Shown: positions 22,201-32,404 of the stretch, one piece after another
Layout of the letters: every line of letters starts with the position of its first letter
Position numbering within the stretch: the stretch's first letter is position 1
Origin: Corella eumyota
Taxonomy: Eukaryota > Chordata > Ascidiacea > Phlebobranchia > Corellidae
Assembly (NCBI GenBank): GCA_963082875.1
Contig: OY720103.1
Coordinates: 8,804,001-8,868,000 of the forward strand
Direction: 5' to 3'
Length of the DNA stretch: 64,000 nt
Position numbers and translations under genes: made by a program
Notes under the pieces: model-generated
Database searches by the model: none
Told to the model about the DNA's origin: nothing
What the model saw: the letters and a program-made list of their open reading frames with translations, nothing else

Positions 22201-22580
22201 GAATTGGCAAGTAAAAAGCATTGATATAAAAACAGCATTTTTACAAGGTGATTTAGTTGAACGAGAGATTTTACTGAAACCACCGATAGAGTCAAACTGT
22301 CCCAAAGACATTGTTTGGAAGCTTCAAAAATGTGTTTACGGTTTAGCTGATGCATCGAAGGCTTGGTACAATAAGGTCCGTAACTTTTTGTTTGAAGCAG
22401 GTGCCAAAATATCGAAAATGGATTCTGCTTTATTTTATTGGCACAATGGAGAACAGTTATATGGAATGATTTCTGTTTATGTTGATGATTTTCTGTGGTC
22501 AGGAACAGAAAATTTTGAAAAAACTGTAATAAAAAATTTACGACAAACTGTACGCGAATTTGTTAGCTATACGTTATGAT

Positions 22581-23317
22581 GCGGTCATAAACTGTTAGTA
22601 AGTCGTACCAGTTTTGTATAAAAATTAAATTATTATTGAAACGTTTATAAGCCTACCCAAAAATAGATTTGCATTGCAAAAGTGTTTTTATTTGTTTAGA
22701 TGCGGCAGTTTAAAAAAACTTTTTTTTTTTGTTTGGTCAATAATTTATTTTTATAAATATGTTTCGATGTGTTCATATTTAAGTTACGTCCGTTATCTCA
22801 ATCATGCGTTCGAATTACTGCGAGACCAATTAAAGTCGGCGTTTTTTTCCAAAACAAAAAGACCTAGCAGCTTTTTAAAGTCAAGTGGTAATTTTATATT
22901 TTTTGTGCAATTTTTGCTTCTCGTTAAAAAAACACGGTTAAATTAGGATTAATTTTAATTTTTTTCTGTTAATTTGTCACCTTTTAAAGTATAGGGAATT
23001 TAGTTCAGTTGCCAATGTAGTTGATTTTGTATGTAGCTTATTTTAAATAAATCCACATAAGCTTACTTTAATTTTTATAAAAAAATGATGTTGATTTTAT
23101 ATAGAATTGTTTTTTATTTTATACGGAATTGCTGACAAGCTTAAAGGTAGTTTGTCTATATTAAAAGTAAATCGATTGCTTTTAACTATAACTTGTTTAA
23201 TAAATTTGCGGTTTATATTGAACAACTCTTATAGCGTGGAAACTATACCTCGTTTTTTGTTGGTATTAATTTTATTTAATCTATTTATTTCCGCTGCATA
23301 GCTGTATACATTCAGTT
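22581..23317. other. AT-rich interval between two LTR-element fossils
   Basis: No gene or recognisable repeat. The open frames here are AT-rich, low-complexity translations without family resemblance. Confidence 0.5.
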
Positions 23318-24190
23318 ACACCATACATGTGCTTTCAGGCCGCAATCTAATGGTATGGTTGAGCGATTACATCGCCACCTTGAAAGTTCGTTGATGGCGC
23401 GGTTGACTGGACCTAACTGGGTCCCAACTTCCGTGGGTGCTTCTAGGTATAAGAACCGTTCCTAAAGAAGATTTAAAGGTGTCGTCGGCGAAGCTAGTAT
23501 ACGGCGCTCCAATTACTGTCCCAGGGGATTTTATTTTTAATGACCCTGACAAAACAAACAGCGAACAAAAATTAAAGCTTATACGCGAAAAAATCAGCCA
23601 GGATTATGCCACAACCCATGTCACGCTACGCAAATCAAACTACATATGCCCCTTAAACTTTACAAACTTGTTAATATGTTTTTATTCGAAAAGATGCTCA
23701 TCGCCCTCCACTGACAGCACCTTATGAAGGACCATATTATGTAATAAAACGTGAAATAAAAACTTTTATTTTGGATATTGGTGGTACCAAACAAACTTTG
23801 TCCGCTTATCGTTTAAAACCAGCCAACGTTGATTTGACGCAGCCTGTTTAAGTGGCAATACCAAATAAACGTGGAAGATCAAAAACGAAACAAAATTAAC
23901 TGTTAATTTTTAATTTTCTTGTAATCTTTACTACGCTTCTGGGGGGGAATTGTGTAGCCCACTACTTTATTTACATACGAAGCGTAGTATGTGTGTGTAC
24001 ATTATATGCATGTTGTTATTACCTTTTTCCAAATTACTTTAGCGTCCGGCTGTTATCTTTTTTTCATTCATTCTGTAATTTACAGTTAAACTAGTAAGAC
24101 GCTTGCTCACTTCTATTTAACTGCTATAGTGCAAATATTTAATTTAAAGCTGGCAATTTCGTTTTGCTGAATGGACGCCACCAAACAAAC
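23318..24190 (+). mobile_element. Fossil 3' end of a Ty3/gypsy-type retrotransposon
   Basis: Parts: C-terminal integrase region of pol (about 23318-23870, with the typical PQSNGMVER-type segment and a YEGPYYVI-type segment), a G-rich polypurine tract (23941-23949) and a 3' LTR from 23951 (TGTGTAGCCC) to about 24190; the LTR end is uncertain. Everything upstream is missing. The remnant is broken, with about three breaks besides the large truncation, and looks old. A diverged relic of the tRNA-array spacer follows directly. Confidence 0.82.
23951..24190 (+). repeat. 3' LTR of the gypsy-type fossil (right end approximate)
   Basis: Begins TGTGTAGCCCACTACTTTAT just after the polypurine tract GGGGGGGAAT. 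No second LTR is present for comparison, so the right boundary is a guess from a CA dinucleotide before unrelated sequence. Confidence 0.5.
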
Positions 24191-24234
24191 ATGGATTTAC
24201 TCGAAAAACTATTGAAATCCCGTTGACTTTACAT

Positions 24235-24740
24235 TCCGCTTTTAAAGAACGAACTTGTTCGTATCCGATAATGCTCAAAGTTTTGTTGGAAATTGCTACC
24301 ATTTTAGAATATAATTTGAAATCATTTTTAAAGTTTTTTTTATGTATGATATTGTCAGGAAAGGATAACGGTATACTTCTTTGACCTGCCCCAAAAATAT
24401 AACATTGCATTCATTGTGTTCTATTATGATTTTAAAATAGTGGTTTAGATTTACAGTTTAAGAAGTAAAGAACTATAGATAAATATTGTAGTATTCTGCT
24501 GCTTATGCCTTTACCTATTTTGTAAACTACTGATCTCGCAACAAATTTAGTATATCACAGATTATTTACACGACTATTATTAACACAATCGAGCAACCAA
24601 ACACAGCTATTCACCAGGCCGTTCACTATGCGACTCCTTAAACAATTCATTTCTCACAAGTGTCTTAGGTCAGATAACAAGTTACAGTAAACATGAAAAT
24701 GGCAGATTTGTTGCGGTATTCCATTGATAAATCAAAAAGG
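24235..24740 (-). repeat. Diverged relic of the tRNA-array spacer, same orientation as the array
   Basis: Matches the segment after tRNA-Gly in each array unit (for example 33252-33815): AAAGAACGAACTT, GTTTTGTTGGAAATTGCTAC, GACCTGCC, CTACTGATCTCGCA, AATCGAGCAACCAAACACA, GAAAATGGCAGATTTGTT. It lacks the ~60-bp block containing GCCCACAGCGG that every array copy has between two CAAGT repeats. No tRNA gene survives here. It is clearly more diverged than any array member. Confidence 0.88.
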
Positions 24741-24926
24741 CATTGTTGCTGTCAGAAATTGAAATTTTGAAAAAAAAGTTGAGAACTTTAGGCGGAAAGT
24801 GGGGGAATTACTATAACCACAATTTAGGAGGTCGAACAAAATTTAGCTGTTGCGTAACATTGGCAACTGTTTTGTAAACAAGAAAATGGGGTTATTGTGG
24901 CCGAAATAATTTTAAAGGATTTTTCA

Positions 24927-25354
24927 GGTGGTGTCCGAATGGGCCTTGGGGTGGAAGTGGAAGTGCCTTTCTGGTGAATGCCCGCCTCTCCGGCCAGAGG
25001 CTCCTCTTCGTCACGGGTAAATGTTATTTGGGATCCGCCGCGACAAGGGGAAACCCTTGATACTGACCAAAGAAGTTGGCTAGCCTGGAACCTCTCTCAT
25101 CTCATAGAGGGGATGGAGCTGTTTGGTGGCTCCAGGCTAGCACTTTTTTGTTCTCTGTAAAATATCTACATTAGAAGTTCAAATTACTTGCATTAGATTT
25201 TAACGGTAAAGCAAAAAATGATCGTGATTATCTTTAGTCATAGTTAATTGTATAATATTGACTAAATTATACTTGCGGCAGAGATAATGCTGCGGGCATC
25301 CACTTTTTGGGCGTGCATTCTACTTTTCGCCCCATTTCCCTTTCGGACACCACC
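24927..25354. mobile_element. 428-bp inverted-repeat (MITE-like) element
   Basis: Ends are GGTGGTGTCCGAATGGG and, inverted at the right, GGTGGTGTCCGAAAGGG. There is no open frame of note, so it would be non-autonomous. Internally there is a 63-bp hairpin at 25079-25141. A truncated inverted copy lies inside the MULE at 7930-8350, and the match continues to about 25440, beyond the right end drawn here, so the limits are provisional. No convincing target duplication is seen and I cannot assign a superfamily. Confidence 0.7.
25079..25141. repeat. 63-bp hairpin in the MITE-like element
   Basis: Perfect 11-bp arms GCTAGCCTGGA and TCCAGGCTAGC flank a loop with further pairing potential (CCTCTC with GAGGGG). 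The structure is shared with 8248-8310. Confidence 0.8.
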
Positions 25355-25440
25355 TTTAAATGTTTTTTGTTGCTGTTGGCATTTTTTTTCGGGGGGGTTG
25401 TGTTTTTGCATAAATTGTTTTTAATTTAATGAAAGAAATA

Positions 25441-26139
25441 TATTATGCACCATATACTGCTATTTATTAAATTCGAAATTTTTTTAAGAAGGAAGACGCC
25501 GAAAAAAGTTAAAAAACGATTCAATTTTATGCAAGATATAGGCTACAATAGAAGATAATAAAATAATATACAAGATCGTGTTTTTTTAAAAGTGTTATTT
25601 AAAATTGTTGTATGCTCTTAGGCCCCGTTGACTAATAATGTAACAGGTTTTGCTATATAATTACTCAGTTTTATAATGTAATCCTAGACACAGTTTTATT
25701 AAGTCCTTATTTAAATAGAATCAGATTAAATACTTATAAATATATACAATAAAATAATGCAATATGAAATAATACTTGTTACTCCAAAATTAACCAAAAT
25801 ATTACATAAAACTATCAGATTAAAAGTACCATACACTAAAAGTACCAACATTTAATAATAAGAAAACAAAATAATAAGAAAAGTTGCTCTGGTCATAGTT
25901 AAAAAAGGTAAGTTAGAGCCCACGAGGAAGTTGTTAGCGTCAAAACTAGCACAAAGTTCGCTACAATAACTCACAACACGTAAAAATTTTCTTTTCTTAG
26001 GTAATATAAAAAAGACCGTTTTGTATCTAAAATAGCCGATTAACGGCCATCAATATCAAAACAATTTTTGGGACCCCCCTAGTCGTGCTGTGATTTTCTA
26101 AAATTAGCCCCCAATTCTAGTTTGCCCACGAGCCGCTAC
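25441..26139. other. AT-rich interval, no gene seen
   Basis: Contains a short repeat around 25822-25855 (AAAGTACCATACACTAAAAG then AAAGTACCAACA-like). Nothing coding is recognised on either strand. Confidence 0.5.
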
Positions 26140-26325
26140 TTCCTTTAATTTTTTACTTCTTCAATTGTAAAACTAAACCACTATTTTAAAATTAAAATAA
26201 AACACATTGAATGCAATGTTATATGTTTGAGGCAGGTCAAAAAAATATTTGTTCTTTAAAAGCGCTAAAAAGGAAATATCAAATTTGCACAAGTTGATTA
26301 GTTTTTAACCTATCAAACTGTCGAC
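26140..26325 (+). repeat. Inverted relic of the tRNA-array spacer
   Basis: The reverse complement reads AACTAATCAACTT, TAGCGC.TTTAAAGAAC, then TTTGACCTGCCTCAAA, ATATAACATTGCAT and GAAGTAAAAAATT, in the order of the array spacer after tRNA-Gly but with an internal deletion. With the tRNA-Thr at 26476 on the plus strand it forms a decayed, inverted array unit. Confidence 0.82.
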
Positions 26326-26354
26326 GAAAAAAAATAAAACATATTTAATTTAAA

Positions 26355-26473
26355 AAATGTTGATATTACTTTCTATATTTTATTGTGCATCTAATACACT
26401 TTTTTTTCGCAAAAAAAATGTTGATCTTCTTTTTTATGTTTTATTGCACATCTAATACACTTCTTTTCGCGAA
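26355..26473. repeat. Two ~60-bp tandem repeats before tRNA-Thr
   Basis: AAAATGTTGAT, TTTATTG.. and CATCTAATACACTT occur in two copies, ending just before the plus-strand tRNA-Thr. Confidence 0.85.
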
Positions 26474-26475
26474 AG

Positions 26476-26547
26476 GCGTTATGGCTTAGTGGAAAAGCGC
26501 CTGTTTTGTAAACAGGAGATCCTGGATTCGATCCCCAGTAACCTCTA
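26476..26547 (+). tRNA. tRNA-Thr(TGT), diverged isolated copy
   Basis: Cloverleaf related to the array Thr genes: GGCGTTATGGCTTAGTGG start, anticodon loop TTTGTAA with TGT, and GGATTCGATCC in the T arm. Compared with the array it has A for T in the D loop, a T-stem mismatch (CTGGA with CCCAG) and acceptor changes (3' side TAACCTC), leaving mismatches. It lies on the opposite strand to the array and is probably a decaying outlier. Confidence 0.65.
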
Positions 26548-27873
26548 TTCACATTTTAAACTACGCAAAAATTTTATTAAAAAGGTAAAATTAAGACACG
26601 CGTCATCCCGTTAAAAAAGTTTTGCAAACATAATAACTAAGTTTATATTGATTTTATTTATGCATGCTAACTTGCTAATACGGCTTAAACCAGGACAGGT
26701 AAAGTTTTTCAATTAACTCTCCAACAAAAATCAACTGCCAGAATTAAGTCACCCAAGTGGAGGTTGTTTATTCCTAAGTATTATAAACCGCTTTTTCACA
26801 AGCGACAATCCGAATATTTTTTGCGCGTTCTACCACGTGAGTTAGTGCCCTCTTTAGACATTTACAGTTATGATTCCGATAAATTTTCTATTGATTTAGT
26901 GTAGAATATCGTTATTAAATACAGTTGTTTACGTTTGTTTTGTTCAATTTTTCAATTTTCATGTAATGATTCATATTTGTTGCCCCCCTTCCCCCTTACT
27001 AATAACGTCATAATTGCTTTTTTATCTCATTACTTATTAGCGTGTCCATTTGATAACAGTTGTCGCTAGTTCGACTTTATTAACTTATATATTAAACTTG
27101 AATTTATAGCTCCAGTGTCATTTTCTTTAGGTTTAAATTCCCTATCCTTCTCATTTTCTTTGTGCATTTTTCTTTTTTATGTTTCGCTTCTAAAACAGTT
27201 TTTATTTAACATTGATAATATATATTTGGCTATTATATTTGCAATTACTATCCACCCGACCTTCTCCTTTTCTCCCAGCACTTAAACCCCTATTCCCTCT
27301 CCTCCGCCATACCCATTTTCCCCTCACACTACCTCTGCCCCTATTTTCACCTCTGCCACTTTTTCCCATACTTTGACCAATTTAATTTTTAGTGAAACAC
27401 AAAACTTATATGTTTTTTTATAAATTTTATATTCTTTTTTAACCTAAAAATACATTCCAGTTACTATTTGTAATTGAGGATAAAGTTCTTCGATTTACCG
27501 CTGTTGCCAGGCGCTACTTTTGCCTCGACAAAAACATCATAGGGAATAACTTGCGAATCAGTAAAAACCTGGTGATCTTTAGTTTCAAACCAGTTTTTTC
27601 TACTTCGGTTATATTATGAAACTTTATAATGTTTCTAATTCAGTTTTCTCGGACTTTAAATGAGAATTTGAAATTTAATTGACTAAGTAATATTATTTTA
27701 TCAACTTATTTAAAGTTTCATAAAAAAATATAAAATATTAACAAATCTTTGTGTTTAACTATTTTTAAATAGTTTAAAAAAAAGAATGTAAAAATTTGAT
27801 TGCTATATTCGTCAGATAAGCTACACAAATATTAACTATATTCATGTAACAAAGCACACATTTATTAAAGCGT
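26548..27873. other. AT-rich interval with a pyrimidine-rich stretch
   Basis: The first ~25 bases resemble the 3' flank of array Thr genes (ATTCAC..TTTTAAACTA). A C/T-rich tract lies at about 27255-27370. I recognise no gene; a short segment near 27485-27600 is richer in GC but has no identifiable frame. Confidence 0.5.
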
Positions 27874-27946
27874 GCCCTGTTAGCTCAGTCGTTAGAGCGT
27901 TGGAGTTTTAATCAAACGGTCGAGAGTTCAAATCCCTTATTGCGCG
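27874..27946 (+). pseudogene. tRNA-Lys(TTT)-like, decayed
   Basis: A 73-nt cloverleaf is recognisable: TAGCTCAGTCGTTAGAGC D arm (perfect GCTC/GAGC), anticodon loop GTTTTAA with TTT, T loop TTCAAAT. The acceptor stem (GCCCTGT with ATTGCGC) has two mismatches, the anticodon stem one and the T stem one. It is most likely an inactive relic or tRNA-derived repeat. Confidence 0.6.
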
Positions 27947-28027
27947 ATTTTGTTTCTTAGCGTGGTTTAGAATTTTTCTCTCAAAATTTAAAAATCAATG
28001 CAAAATTTCACGTCAAGTTTTTTCTAT

Positions 28028-30057
28028 TTAACCCTTTAGTGCCCCTTGATTCATATATGATCTCAATTTTGTTTCTATTCTAGAATTTACTTAAGTAGAG
28101 TTTTTCAACAATTTTGTAATTAAAGAATATATTTATACAATATACTTCCACCTAGTGGCTAAAAAAAATTTGGAAACACTTTATAACCGGGAATTCCCCC
28201 TTGAAATTTTCAATTTTTTTAAAAAAATTGTACAAATTTTGTCAGAGTTGTTTTTAGGTTTTAAACACTCATTTTTTTAAGGTTTTCGAATAAAATAGGT
28301 AGCAAGATGCTAAAAATGTGTGTTCAATTCATTTTTGTCATATTTTTCGAAAACGTTATTGCAGAATCTGACCTTTAACCTGTTTGTGCATATATGCACC
28401 TGTGGGCATTTAGGAGATTTTTTGTTTATTTGAATAAAATTTGAGTAAGTAATAAAATATACTAAATACTTTAAATTGTACAGCTAGAAATAATAATGAA
28501 AATTTTGGTAATGATGAAGACTGTGTATTTAGTAATAATGATGATGAAAACAACGAAATTGTGGGAACATTTGTTCAACCTGTACTTATATGCAATTGGA
28601 TAAAATGTTTATTTGATAAACCTAATGTATTCTTTCAATTTCCAGTGTTATCCGATACTTTAAAAGATATAACTCCCTATCGATATTTTAAAAAATTTGT
28701 CACCAATGAAATGCTAGAAATGGTAAGTTACCAATCTAATTTGTATAGTGTACAAAATAACGGAAAGTCAATAGAAACAGATCTCAATGAAATAAAAAAA
28801 TTTGTTGGTGTTTACTTCAGGATGGGTCTTGTAAAAATGCCGAATATTCGAATGTATTGGGAAAGGGAAATGAGATACCCACCAGTTTGTATTGATACCC
28901 ACCAGTTTGTATTGGGAAAGGGAAATGAGATACCCACCAAATTTTTCTAGAAATCGATTTGAAATATGGATGAGAAATATTCACTTTTGTGATAATTATT
29001 CTATAACAGATGAATTGAAAAAAGATCGCATATGGAAAATTAGACCCTGGATGAAAAAATTAAGACTTCAATTTTTAACAGTTCCTCCGGAAAAATTCAA
29101 CTCAATAGACGAAATAATGGTGCCATTCAAAGGACGTTCATTGTTGCGGCAATACATGCCTGGAAAACCACATAAATGGGGCTTTAAAATGTGGGGGTGT
29201 TGTGGCATATCTGGGTTTTTGTACGACTTCGATGTTTACCAGGGGGGAAAATACATGTGTAATCTGCTTTGGGTGTTGGGGGTGATGTTGTTATGCAACT
29301 TGTATCTTTATTGCCTCAAGACTTGAATTTTAAAATTGTTTCCAATAATTTTTTCACAAGTATTTCACTTATTAATGAAATAAAAAAAACTAGGATTTGA
29401 ATATACTGGGACAATTAGAAGCAATAGAATGAAGGGATGTCCACTTTTATCTGAAAAAGAATTAAAGAAAAAAGGCCGCGGCTCTTATGATGAAAGAATC
29501 AAAAAAAATTTAAACATAATAGCTGTAAGATGGTATGATAATAAAGCCGTAAATCTTGTATCCTCCTATGCTGGAATTGAGCCAATTGAAAGTGTTCAAC
29601 GGTATGACAGAAGTAAAAAAAAATTATGTTTCAGTACAAAGACCTAACATAGTATAAGTATTCAATAAGTTGATGGGTGGAGTCTTTAGCCATTTCACTG
29701 GTAAATTCATAGTTGCATTATAAAAGGGAACAAAAGGAACTAGGCAACAAAAAAATTTTGCAGCTAAGAGATTTCCAGGCTGAAGTTGCATCTGGATTAA
29801 TAAATGCAAACCAGAGACTCACTTCTCGTCGTTCGTATGTGTCGTCATTAACACCAAGCAAACGATTACGACTTAGTCTGTCAGATGTTAGATATGACGG
29901 GTTAGACCATATTCCGGAATGGATGTCAAATTGAGTACGATGTGAGCTTTGTAAGCAATCATTAAAATCTATAATGTCTTTTTGTAAATGCAAAACATGC
30001 AAAGTTGCTCTTTGCTTCAACAAGACAAGAGATTGTTTTGAGGATTTTCACACAAAT
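28028..30057 (+). mobile_element. piggyBac-type DNA transposon, 3' end not found
   Basis: TTAA at 28028-28031 followed by CCCTTTAGTGCC is a typical piggyBac terminus. The plus-strand transposase remnant follows at about 28484-30057. No matching AGGG..TTAA right end is seen, so the right limit drawn is the end of coding similarity. A ~75-bp tandem repeat follows at 30165-30305. Confidence 0.75.
28484..30057 (+). pseudogene. piggyBac transposase (DDE_Tnp_1_7), degenerate
   Basis: An acidic Asn-rich start (NNNENFGNDEDCVFSNNDDE) leads into LKDITPYRYFKKFVTNEMLE, FVGVYFRMGLVKMP, RFEIWMRNIHFCDN, then NSIDEIMVPFKGR with GKPHKWGFKMWGCC, then IVSNNFFTS, VRWYDNKAVNLVSS and a C-terminal Cys/His-rich end (ELCKQSLK..CKCKTC..ALCF..FH). 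The first (SIDE) and last (WYDNK) catalytic Asp are present; the second, normally in a DNYFTS-type motif, is Asn. A 20-bp duplication near 28870-28910, a frame change near 29250 and stops near 29645-29725 and 29933 break the gene. The ancestral protein would have cut and inserted the element at TTAA. Confidence 0.83.
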
Positions 30058-30164
30058 TAAGAAACAAAACTGTGTTTTTGTCGTGATGTTGTATCAAAAA
30101 AATTTTGTTTTGTTAAAAGTCCAGATTTTTTGGAGATGTTGTTTCAAAATATTTATTTTTTTTG

Positions 30165-30305
30165 AAACAGAATTTTTTATGTGTGTTTATTTGGTATGCC
30201 TAATCTAACTGTGGTCCTGTATCAAAATATTTTTTTTATAACAGATATTTTATGTGTGTTTTTAATTGGTATGCAAAATCTAACTGTGGTCCTGTATCAA
30301 AATGT
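30165..30305. repeat. Two ~75-bp tandem repeats after the piggyBac gene
   Basis: TTTTATGTGTGTTT, TTGGTATGC and TCTAACTGTGGTCCTGTATC occur twice in tandem. A related fragment (TTGTTTCAAAATATTTAT) lies just upstream. Confidence 0.8.
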
Positions 30306-30570
30306 TTATTCTTTTATAGTGTTTAACCTAACTCTAATTAAATAAGAACGATGAAGGTAAAACTGTGATTGCAACATAAAACTAGGTAAAAAACTTTCCC
30401 TGTTTTGGATGACGTTTTTTTGCTCAAGGTTATTTTTTTTTCATAAAATATATCTATTTTTTTTATGAATGTTTTTTCAATGTTAAAAAAAATTGCAATA
30501 GGTAAATGAAAAAATGAAGAATTACGCCTTTCTCTTCTTCAAAAGAAAAAGATAAATTTAGAAAAAAACA

Positions 30571-30645
30571 ACAAAAATGGAAAGAAAGAGAAGAAGGGTG
30601 GAAAGAAAGGAAACAAAAGTGGAAAGAAAGGAACATTAATGGAAA
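30571..30645. repeat. Purine-rich repeat with GGAAAGAAAG units
   Basis: About three to four imperfect copies of TGGAAAGAAAGGAAACAAAAG. The plus strand would read Lys- and Gly-rich peptides. It may be the tail of the second (Myb-like) Harbinger gene, but I see no domain to support that. Confidence 0.6.
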
Positions 30646-30718
30646 AAAGTTGATCATCAAATGAAAAACTACGCCTTAAAGACGAAATTATTTGTTATAT
30701 ATACACAAAAATTATTTG

Positions 30719-31219
30719 TTATATATACACAAATATATGTAAAAAAGGAAACACAAAAAAAGTTCTTGAAGTAAAAAATTGTGATATAATGTGTTGTCGA
30801 AAATAATTGTCACCACGAGCAGCTGAAATAGATTCAATAGAAGGTTCTTCAAAATAAGGAACAGAAGTTAATATGATGTCGTTAAGTTTGATTGCAAAAT
30901 TATGGATAGAAGCAACAGCAAAGACAAGAAAATTTTGCATTTTAGTTTGAAGCGGGATTCGAAGGCAGCGAAATCTTTGTTTTATTACAACAAAACATCG
31001 CTCTATTGAGCTTCGAGTTTTGATGTGAGAGCGGTTGTATTTTTGCTCAGCTGCTGTGATTGAGTTAGCAAGTGAAGTTAAAAGATATTTTCGGCATAGA
31101 TATCCCCCATTACCAAGTGAAATTTCTTCTATCATATTGGTGTCAAACATTACAGAAAGTCTGCTATTATGGGTTGAACCAGGCCAATTTTCTACAATGT
31201 TAGTTAGGGGGAACTGCAT
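30719..31219 (-). pseudogene. PIF/Harbinger transposase fragment (HARBI1-like)
   Basis: The minus-strand frame of 166 residues contains IVENWPGSTHNSR, ISLGNGGYLCRKYLLT, EQKYNRSHIKTRSSIERCFVVIKQRF and LVFAVASIHNFA, the order of the C-terminal half of Harbinger DDE nucleases (DDE_Tnp_4). The family residue Asp in GDGGYP/GDSGYP is Asn here, while Glu in the SSIERCF motif is kept. The N-terminal half including the first Asp is missing; the Met at the frame start lies inside the domain. No terminal repeats are found, so this is a stranded fragment. Confidence 0.85.
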
Positions 31220-31402
31220 ATGCTCCGACTTGCACCATCAAAAAAAAATGATAGAAAAAAGATTATGTACTTCTACTTTCGAAAATCGATATCTTGCTTT
31301 AAATTGAGCTCTATCTAAAACAGTAAACAGGTTATTTTTAATTGGAATTGGACACATTATCGAAATATAAATACACCCATCACTCATACTTCAGTCACCA
31401 CG
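31220..31402. other. Interval between the Harbinger fragment and the array
   Basis: No gene seen. The sequence changes to array unit sequence at AAAGGTAAGTTACAG (31403). Confidence 0.5.
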
Positions 31403-31636
31403 AAAGGTAAGTTACAGTCAAATTTTCAATTCGTAAAGCTGGTAATTCACTTATAATTAAATACTGGTTTCTTTATGACGGTTAAGTTTAAAATAAAAAG
31501 TAAAATTTTTTTTCGAATAAATTTAGTTACGTGTTATATCCGATCTTAATTTTTAACCTGACGTTATGCCAACACTAGTGAAATCGAAAAGTTGTTTATT
31601 TAATTCAAAAATCGTGTTTTAATCATATAAAAATAT

Positions 31637-31752
31637 TGTCAGAAGTGGGATTCGAACCCACGCCTCCATTCGGAGACCAGAACACCCATCGCCGCACAAC
31701 GGCGAAGATTTTATCTTGAGTCTGGCGCCTTAGACCACTCGGCCATCCTGAC
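31637..31752 (-). tRNA. tRNA-Leu(CAA), unit 1
   Basis: Canonical 84-nt body plus a 32-nt intron after base 37. Anticodon loop CTCAAG|T; long variable arm (TCTCCGAATGGAGG region); T loop TTCGAAT; G1-C72 acceptor with A73. The intron folds into a hairpin with TCGCCG and CGGCGA arms. A TTTTT stretch lies about 4 nt past the 3' end as a Pol III terminator. Confidence 0.96.
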
Positions 31753-31756
31753 ACAT

Positions 31757-32067
31757 TTTGCATTACGAAACTCATTAAATTAAAGATATCGTGTGGCGAA
31801 ATTTCTAATTATAATTGGTATTATGGGTTAGTTGATACAAAACCTTAACTTACTCCTCCTTAAAAAAACGCTAAGCTTACATTATGTAAAAATTTATTTT
31901 TTAACTAACATTTGCACATCACAAAGGAAACATAATTTTTCTAGAATATATAGATATACCTTAAAAACAAAGTTAAAGCACCATTATAAAAATATTTGCA
32001 AATATATTTCATTTAAAATTTAAAAAAATATGGCATTAAATGGGTATTTCCGTTCAACCAGGTGCTG
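31757..32067. repeat. Internal ~310-bp duplication in the unit, copy 1 (present in all units)
   Basis: The segment from GCATTACGAAACTCA after tRNA-Leu is repeated directly at 32068-32340, with shared ATTTCTAATTATAATTG, TTAGTTGATACAAAAC and CACATCACAA. The copies are ~80 percent alike by eye, so this duplication is older than the array expansion. Every later unit has the same pair between Leu and Thr. Confidence 0.88.
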
Positions 32068-32340
32068 CATTACGAAACTCAATAAACTAAAAATATCGTG
32101 TTGTGAAATTTCTAATTATAATTGCTATTATGGGATAGTTGATACAAAACTTTGACTTACTTTTTTCAAAAATAAACGCTTAATTTACATTATGTCAAAA
32201 TTCATTTTTACTAACCAACATATGCACATCACAAGAGGAAAATAATTTTTTGGAATATATAGATTTACCGAGAAAACAAATTTAAAGTTTCATTAAAAAG
32301 ATTTGCAAATATAAACCGCAAATTTTATTTATTTTTAAAT
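32068..32340. repeat. Internal ~310-bp duplication, copy 2, without a tRNA
   Basis: Where copy 1 is preceded by tRNA-Leu (CCATCCTGACACATTTTGCATTACG, its 5' end), copy 2 is preceded by TTCAACCAGGTGCTGCATTACG, with no cloverleaf. A lost tRNA gene is possible. Confidence 0.8.
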
Positions 32341-32404
32341 CAGAAAAGGTAGAATACTTTTTAGAAATTAATAAATTTCACAACAATAGTTTAAAAACAT
32401 GAAT

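Larger units (their letters stand above)
18793..22580 (+). mobile_element. Fossil Ty1/copia-type LTR retrotransposon, 3' part missing
   Basis: Parts in order: 5' LTR (18793-19216), tRNA-primer binding site (19218-19231), gag (from 19250) with a zinc-knuckle region near 19915-19975, protease region near 20070-20200, integrase zinc-binding and core regions (about 20540-21100) and reverse transcriptase (about 22030-22560). Integrase before reverse transcriptase is the copia order. The element stops at about 22580 without the rest of pol or a 3' LTR. It is broken, with the large 3' truncation and about four further breaks. Long recognisable stretches suggest a moderate rather than ancient age. 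It lies in or next to an intron of the unrecognised gene at 18461. Confidence 0.9.

Noticed and set aside
22674-23301. Short open frames between the two LTR-element fossils
   Set aside because: Low-complexity, Phe/Leu/Lys-rich translations of AT-rich DNA without splice or family support.
24978-25160. 60-residue GC-richer open frame
   Set aside because: It lies across the hairpin of the inverted-repeat element and is not conserved as a frame in the copy at 8 kb.
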